In this document: one piece after another, positions 58,621 to 64,000 of the stretch
How positions within the stretch are numbered: the stretch's first letter is position 1
Layout of the letters: each line of letters starts with the position of its first letter
From: Sapria himalayana
Taxonomy: Eukaryota > Streptophyta > Magnoliopsida > Malpighiales > Rafflesiaceae
Assembly: GCA_029783825.1 (NCBI GenBank)
Contig: JAREIK010000377.1
Coordinates: forward strand, 444,830 to 508,829
Reading direction: 5' to 3'
DNA length: 64,000 bases
Made by a program: the position numbers and the translations under genes
Notes under the pieces: model-generated
Seen by the model: only the letters and a program-made list of their open reading frames with translations
What the model was told of the DNA's origin: nothing
Database searches by the model: none

Positions 58621-59615
58621 GATTATATAATTTAAACAAGTGTTTGGATGTAATATTTGTGTTTAAAATATTTTTATAAATGTTACTTATATATAATTAT
58701 ATATATGTAACACTTTTATAAATATTATATAGTATATATATTATATTTATATAAACAATATAAATATTCTATATTTATATAAAAATTAATATGTTAAATA
58801 TATGTTTACAAAAATGTATAAATATTTTATGTTATATAATTGTTATATAAAAAATTATATAAATGGATAGTTTTATGTAAATGCTGTATAGATATCTATA
58901 AACATTAATACATATGTATAAATATTTATATATAACATTATATGTTAATATAAACATATCAATGTTTATATATAAGGTAATACATTTATTTATATTAAAA
59001 TATATACATTTATATATAATGTCATAAGATTATATAAATGTATAAAAGTTTATATTTATTGTTATTTTTTTATGATATATTCGAAGACAACAGAAATAGA
59101 ACTCATTAACATTAAGTTTGTTTTTTCCTAAGTTACAGAAGTAGAAAACATCAAGCATTATTTATTTTTTTAAGTTACATAAGGAGAAAACAAAATGCAA
59201 ACATTTAGTATCTGAAATCAATAAAACCCTAAAAATTTAAACAATAAAAGAACAAAAATTACACTGATTATTTATTATTTTATTAATAGTGTAGAGTCAA
59301 AATCATATAGATGATATGAAAATAGAAGCAAAAAGAAGGAAAATTGGGGGGAAATAAAAAAAAGTTAATACACAAATATTCTATAAAAATGAAAATCTAC
59401 TAGTGGTAATCAAATTGAGAGAGATGAAGATATGTATATAATATTCCAAAGAAGAAGAACAGTGATAATATTACATGGTAACAAGAAGAGATAGATTTCC
59501 TAGGTTGCTCCCGTAGTCATGTTTCACCTATCCTTCGTCATTTGAAAGATATAAAAATTGCTAAGTATTAATGACTTAAAGTTTTTTTCCATTAAACCAT
59601 ATATAAATACTAAAC
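58621..59615. other. AT-rich non-coding sequence
   Basis: Contains many TATAAATATT / TTATATAAA words to about 59.05 kb, then mixed sequence without coding similarity. It is part of the second CACTA copy by position. Confidence 0.45.
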
Positions 59616-61323
59616 TAGATGTAAATATATATAAAATAAAATACAATAAAATAAGACAAATAAAATTATAAAAAATAAATATTTTAAATAAAATAATTGA
59701 AATAGATTTTTATTTAACCATAAATTATTTAATAAATATATAAAATAAAATTTATATAATAATAAAGTGTGCATGTGCGTGTGTGTATGTATTCATATGG
59801 TTCTAAATTTAGAAGAATTCAATTTATTTTTTTTAATATAATATGAAATAATTATAAATGCATAAATTTGGATCTTTTGGTCATAATAAATTTTAATATT
59901 ACAAGTGTTCATTTAATAATCAAACTTAAATATTAAATTTTATAAATCATCAAAATTTTTTTGATGTAATTAAAACATCAATATATTAATCTTAAAATAT
60001 CAACTTATTTTCTTTTAAATTTTATGAAAAATTTAAAAATTTTTTTTATAATTCAAAAATTTCAAATCTTTTAGTCATTATATTTTTAAAAATTTTTTAT
60101 AATCATAAAAATATTATTTTATACTTTTATTTTTATAAATATTTACATGTTTATTCATTTATTCATATATTTTTATAAATTTTTTTATTTAATCAAACAA
60201 TTATTAGTTTTAGTATTTTATTAGAAGTAATTTTTATTTATTAATTAAAATATTTTAAAAATATAATAATTATATAATAAATTATATAATGTTTTTTAAT
60301 ACAAATATTTAAATATTATAAATAAATATTTCAAAAAAGATTAAGTATACTCCTTTAAATAAATTATAATCAAAGAATAGTTCTTTTAGTCATATTTAAT
60401 ATAAATTTGTATTCGTATTTAAATATTTATTAATTTTTTTTATAAATATCATATTTTTATTATTATATGAGGAGATTGTGTCTTTCAAGGATCGCTTATC
60501 TATAGACCATGACACACCTTTAATATAGAAAATTATATAAAATAGTAAGCTAAATAATGCTTAAAAATATCATTAAAGACTAGCGATATAAATTATAACT
60601 AATCCAAATAGTTATGGAAAAATCCATAGCTAAATGGATATATTTTAAGAAAATAAACATTTAAGGAATTATCACTTCCAATTATATATAAAATCATAAA
60701 AAAATAAATTCAGATAATTATTTAGTGATAGATTTAAATTAGCTAGGGAGATTCTGTCGCTAAATTCTTTGCTTTTCTTTTGGTAGAATTTATGAAAAAT
60801 TTTGTGATGGATTATGCCTAGATCAAATTAGCTAGGGAAATTCCATCGTTAAATCCATCGCTATTAATTAGCTAGAAAAATTCATCACTAAATCCATCAC
60901 TAACTGTTAGCTAAAAATCCATCACTAATCCGTCACTAATAATCAGATAAAGAAAATTCTGTCACTAAATCCGTCCCTAAATTCTCCACTTTTCTTTGTG
61001 CGGAATTTACGAAAATGCAGGTAACAAATTATGTAGGAATCTAATTAGCTAGAGAAAATCCGTTGCTAAAATTCTTCTCTAATAATTAGATATTCTGTCG
61101 CTAAATCCATCACTGAATTACTCGCTTTTCATTACACTGAAATTTACGAAAAAAAGTGAGCTAAAAAGTTTTCATTTGACTAATTCCATCACTAATTTAT
61201 CGCTAATCCATTGCAAAATTTTTATTTAAATGCAAAATCAAAAATCACTTGCAATTCCTTAGCAAATTCCTCGTAATTTTGCTAGGGATTGATCTCTAGC
61301 TAAATTAATATTTTATTGTAGTG
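59616..61323 (-). repeat. 5' region, subterminal repeats and terminus of CACTA copy 2
   Basis: Homologous to 54,560-56,194. From about 60,580 it is packed with AGCTAGGGA, CTGTCGCTAAAT, CCATCACTAAATCC and TCCGTCACTAA words. It ends with GCTAGGGATTGATCTCTAGC, a local inverted repeat, and then TTTTATTGTAGTG at the terminus. Confidence 0.82.
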
Positions 61324-62416
61324 ATATCTATTTTTCTATTTGTCTATCTCTTTATTTATCTATCTCTCCATCTATCTCTCTATATGTATATCTCTCTATC
61401 TCTCTATATGTATATCTCTCTATCTCTCTATATGTATATCTCTTTATCTATATATCTTTTTATCTCTTTATTACTCTACCTATCTTCATGTATATTTATC
61501 TATCTCTGTATATTTCTATTAATCTATCTGACTATCGATCTATCTATCTATCTATCTATCTATATATTTGTATATTTATAATTCTATCTATTTATCTTTC
61601 TATCTATTTGTTTATGTATCTATCTATCTATATGTAATCTATATATTTGTATACATATCTATCAGTCAATTTTTCTATCAATCTCTATATCTTTTTGACT
61701 GTTTGTCTATCTACCTATCTGTCTATCTTTCTATCTATTTAACGACTTTCTATCTATCTGTCTATCAAAATATTTATCTATTTATTTATTTATCTATCTA
61801 TCTGTGATCGATATGACTATCTATTTATCAATTAATTTTTCTATCTGTCTATCTATCTATCTATTTCTCTATCTATTTGTCTATCTATTTATCTTTCAAT
61901 TTGTCTAATTTCCTATCTATCTTTCTATCTACATATTGGTATATCTATCTATCTGTCGATCTATGTATTTGTGTATCTATCTATTTGTCTATTTTTCTAT
62001 CTTTGTATCTATCTAGTGGCCTATCTATTTATTTGTCTATATACCAATCTATTTATATGTCTAGCTGTATATATGTCGATTTTGTCTATCAATCTTTCTG
62101 TATATCGATCTATCAGAATATTTTTCAATCAATGAATCTATCTATCGATTTGTTCTTATGTCTATTTATTTATTTGTTTATTTATCTATTTCTCTAATTA
62201 TCTATTTGTTTGTCAATCTATCTAACTATTAATCAGTCTATCTGTCTATATACCTATATGTCTATCTAACTATCTTTCTATCTCTCTATTACACTATATA
62301 TTTATTGGTATATGAATCTATTTGTATTTCTATCTATCTCTATATCTTTCTATTTGTCTATCTGAGTTTATATCTATCTATCTATTTTAATATTTTTTTA
62401 TTCTTCTTTCTATTTA

Positions 62417-62463
<47 letters not shown>

Positions 62464-62757
62464 CTATATGTCTATTTTTCTACATCTCTATCTATTTGTC
62501 AATCTATCTATCTATCTATATTTCTTTCTATCAATCTATCTATCTGTCTAACTATTTATTTTCCTTTCTATAAAGAAATCAATCGATATATCTATCTATA
62601 TGTCTATTTGTCTATATATCTATCTATCTTTCTTTCTTTTTATATGTCAATTTTTCAATTTGTCTTTCTATCTATCTTTCTATCTATGTATCTAACAATA
62701 TGTCTATTCTTTATCTATCTATCTATATATCTGACAATAAGTCTATTTGTCTAACTC

Positions 62758-62788
<31 letters not shown>

Positions 62789-63753
62789 CTATCTATCTAT
62801 CTTGTCTATCTATGTATCTATATATATGTCTATCTATCTATCTTTTTTTCTATATTTGTATCAATCTATCAGTCTATATGTCTATATGTTAATCTATCTA
62901 TTTGTCTATCTTCAATTTATCTATTTGTCTATTTGTCTATCTGTCAATTTTTCTATCTATCTATCAATATATATATATATATATATCATTATATATATTG
63001 GTCTATTTGTCTATCACTCCTATCTATCTATCTTTCTTTCTTTCTATTTATCTATATATCTATCAAATATCTCTTTATTTATTTATTTATGCATCTCTCT
63101 AACTATCTATCTATTTATCTATCTATATATCTTACTATTTGTCTATCAAATTTTCTATCTATCTATCTATATGTCTATCTATCTTTATATTAGTAGATCT
63201 ATCTATCCTATTTGGGTATATATCTATATGTTTTCTATTTATATGTCTATGAGTGTATCTATATATCTATCTATTTGTATTTCTATATATCAATGAATAT
63301 GTCTATCTATCTATCTATTTATATATTTGTATAACTACCTATCTATCTAACTGTATATCTATGTATCTGTCTATATATCTATTTGTCGTTCTTTCAATCA
63401 AACAATCAATCAATCTGTATATATCTATTTGTGTATCTATCTATCTATATGTCTATATGTTTATCAATCTGCTATATGTATATCAGTTTATCTGTATATC
63501 TACTTATCTATCATTCTATTTATCTATGTATATGTCTATAAATATATCTATTTATTTGTATATCTACCTATTTATCTATATGTATATGTTTCTTTATATA
63601 TATTCGTCTATCTGGCTATCTATCAATATTTTTTATATATCTATTTATCTATCAATAAATATTTTTTTCTATCTCTCTATTTATTTATTTATCTATCTAC
63701 CTATCTAGCTATGTTTCTACCTATCTATCTATATATCTATCTATTTGTCTATA

Positions 63754-63784
<31 letters not shown>

Positions 63785-64000
63785 TTATATTTATTTGTAT
63801 ATCTATGTATATGTCTATGTGTATATCTATGTAAGTGTCTATCTATCTATCGATCTATATTACTTGTTGTGTATCTGTGTATATATCTATCTATCTATTT
63901 TCTTATCTATCTATATGTCTATCTTTCTATTTGTATATATGTCTTTCTAATTTTCTATCTATCTATCTATTTGTCTATATATCTATTCATCTTTCTATTT
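61324..64000. repeat. degenerate (TATC)n / (TCTA)n microsatellite, over 2.6 kb
   Basis: Almost the whole stretch is made of TCTA, TCTAT and TTTCTATC words with ATTTGTC, TGTATA and TATATA variants, running past the window end. Embedded pure runs include (GT)n then (TA)n at 62,418-62,462 and (TA)n near 62,757-62,782, 62,970-62,988 and 63,750-63,770. Long open frames here read as Tyr-Leu-Ser-Ile repeats on the plus strand; these are the microsatellite translated and not genes. It starts at the CACTA terminus without an intervening sequence. Confidence 0.95.

Larger units (their letters stand above)
56220..61323 (-). mobile_element. second CACTA copy, internally deleted
   Basis: The right terminus at 61,311-61,323, read inward, is CACTACAATAAAA. 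The next 1.7 kb inward matches copy 1 (54.56-56.19 kb), and a TATAGTTATA array follows as in copy 1. Then, where copy 1 has the transposase, this copy has only a fragment of the second gene at 56,220-56,415. TNP2 and most of the second gene are gone. Its left terminus was not found, and the 3 bp after the right terminus are ATA. It would have been a non-autonomous derivative if complete. Confidence 0.75.

Noticed and set aside
35681..61323. A single 25.6-kb CACTA element with perfect CACTACAA ends
   Set aside because: The 3-bp flanks differ (GAA and ATA), and a matching GAA flank exists at 56,195 next to a recognisable terminus; kept only as an alternative.
61321..63950. Series of long plus-strand open frames encoding Tyr-Leu-Ser-Ile-rich proteins, up to 198 codons
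   Set aside because: They are the TATC/TCTA microsatellite read in different frames; overlapping frames give near-identical peptides, and no start context or domain exists.
1..64000. tRNA, rRNA, CRISPR, bacterial-type operons or riboswitches
   Set aside because: None was seen; direct repeats here are microsatellites or transposon parts, and CRISPR-like regular spacing is absent.

Overview
The window looks like plant nuclear intergenic DNA from a large, repeat-rich genome. It holds plant-type transposable elements: a Ty1/copia and a Ty3/gypsy element with initiator-Met-tRNA primer sites, an En/Spm (CACTA) element with TNP2-type and PF03004-type transposase remains, GC-rich hAT-like MITEs, and decayed Athila/Tat-like gag and LTR fragments. 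I found no convincing host gene, tRNA, rRNA or CRISPR. The base composition is strongly A+T, except in the MITEs. The species cannot be told from the sequence; a seed plant is as far as I would go.

Layout. About 0.4-20.9 kb is old, overlapping retrotransposon debris. It contains a broken gag fragment (0.44-0.77 kb), several diverged copies of LTR-like blocks, and blocks saturated with the word TCATGAC. At 10.9-12.2 kb two solo LTRs of one copia family sit in opposite orientation, each with a perfect 5-bp target duplication. A copia element with both LTRs fills 20,929-26,194 (minus strand; gag-PR-INT-RT-RH order; many stops). Between 26.2 and 35.2 kb lies an inverted pair of Athila/Tat-like arms around TCATGAC-rich DNA and a ~1.1-kb tandem duplication carrying CT tracts and GC-rich MITE remnants.

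From 35,681 to 56,194 I read one CACTA transposon (minus strand, TSD GAA). It is a nest: a chromodomain gypsy element (38,339-44,018) sits inside it, a 448-bp GC-rich hAT-type MITE with perfect TIR and TSD (42,273-42,720) sits inside the gypsy gag, and a second 774-bp MITE (48,778-49,551) splits the CACTA transposase at a conserved motif. To its right, 56.2-61.32 kb is a second, internally deleted copy of the same CACTA family. In both copies the region between terminus and transposase carries an A+T-rich tandem array built of TATAGTTATA-like words, with a higher-order period near 0.53-0.58 kb. From the CACTA terminus at 61,323 to the window end is 2.7 kb of degenerate TATC/TCTA microsatellite.

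Nothing here works as a gene system today: every transposase or polyprotein I could read is interrupted. The interest lies in the nested insertion history, the element-borne satellite, the head-to-head solo LTRs and the unexplained TCATGAC repeat family.
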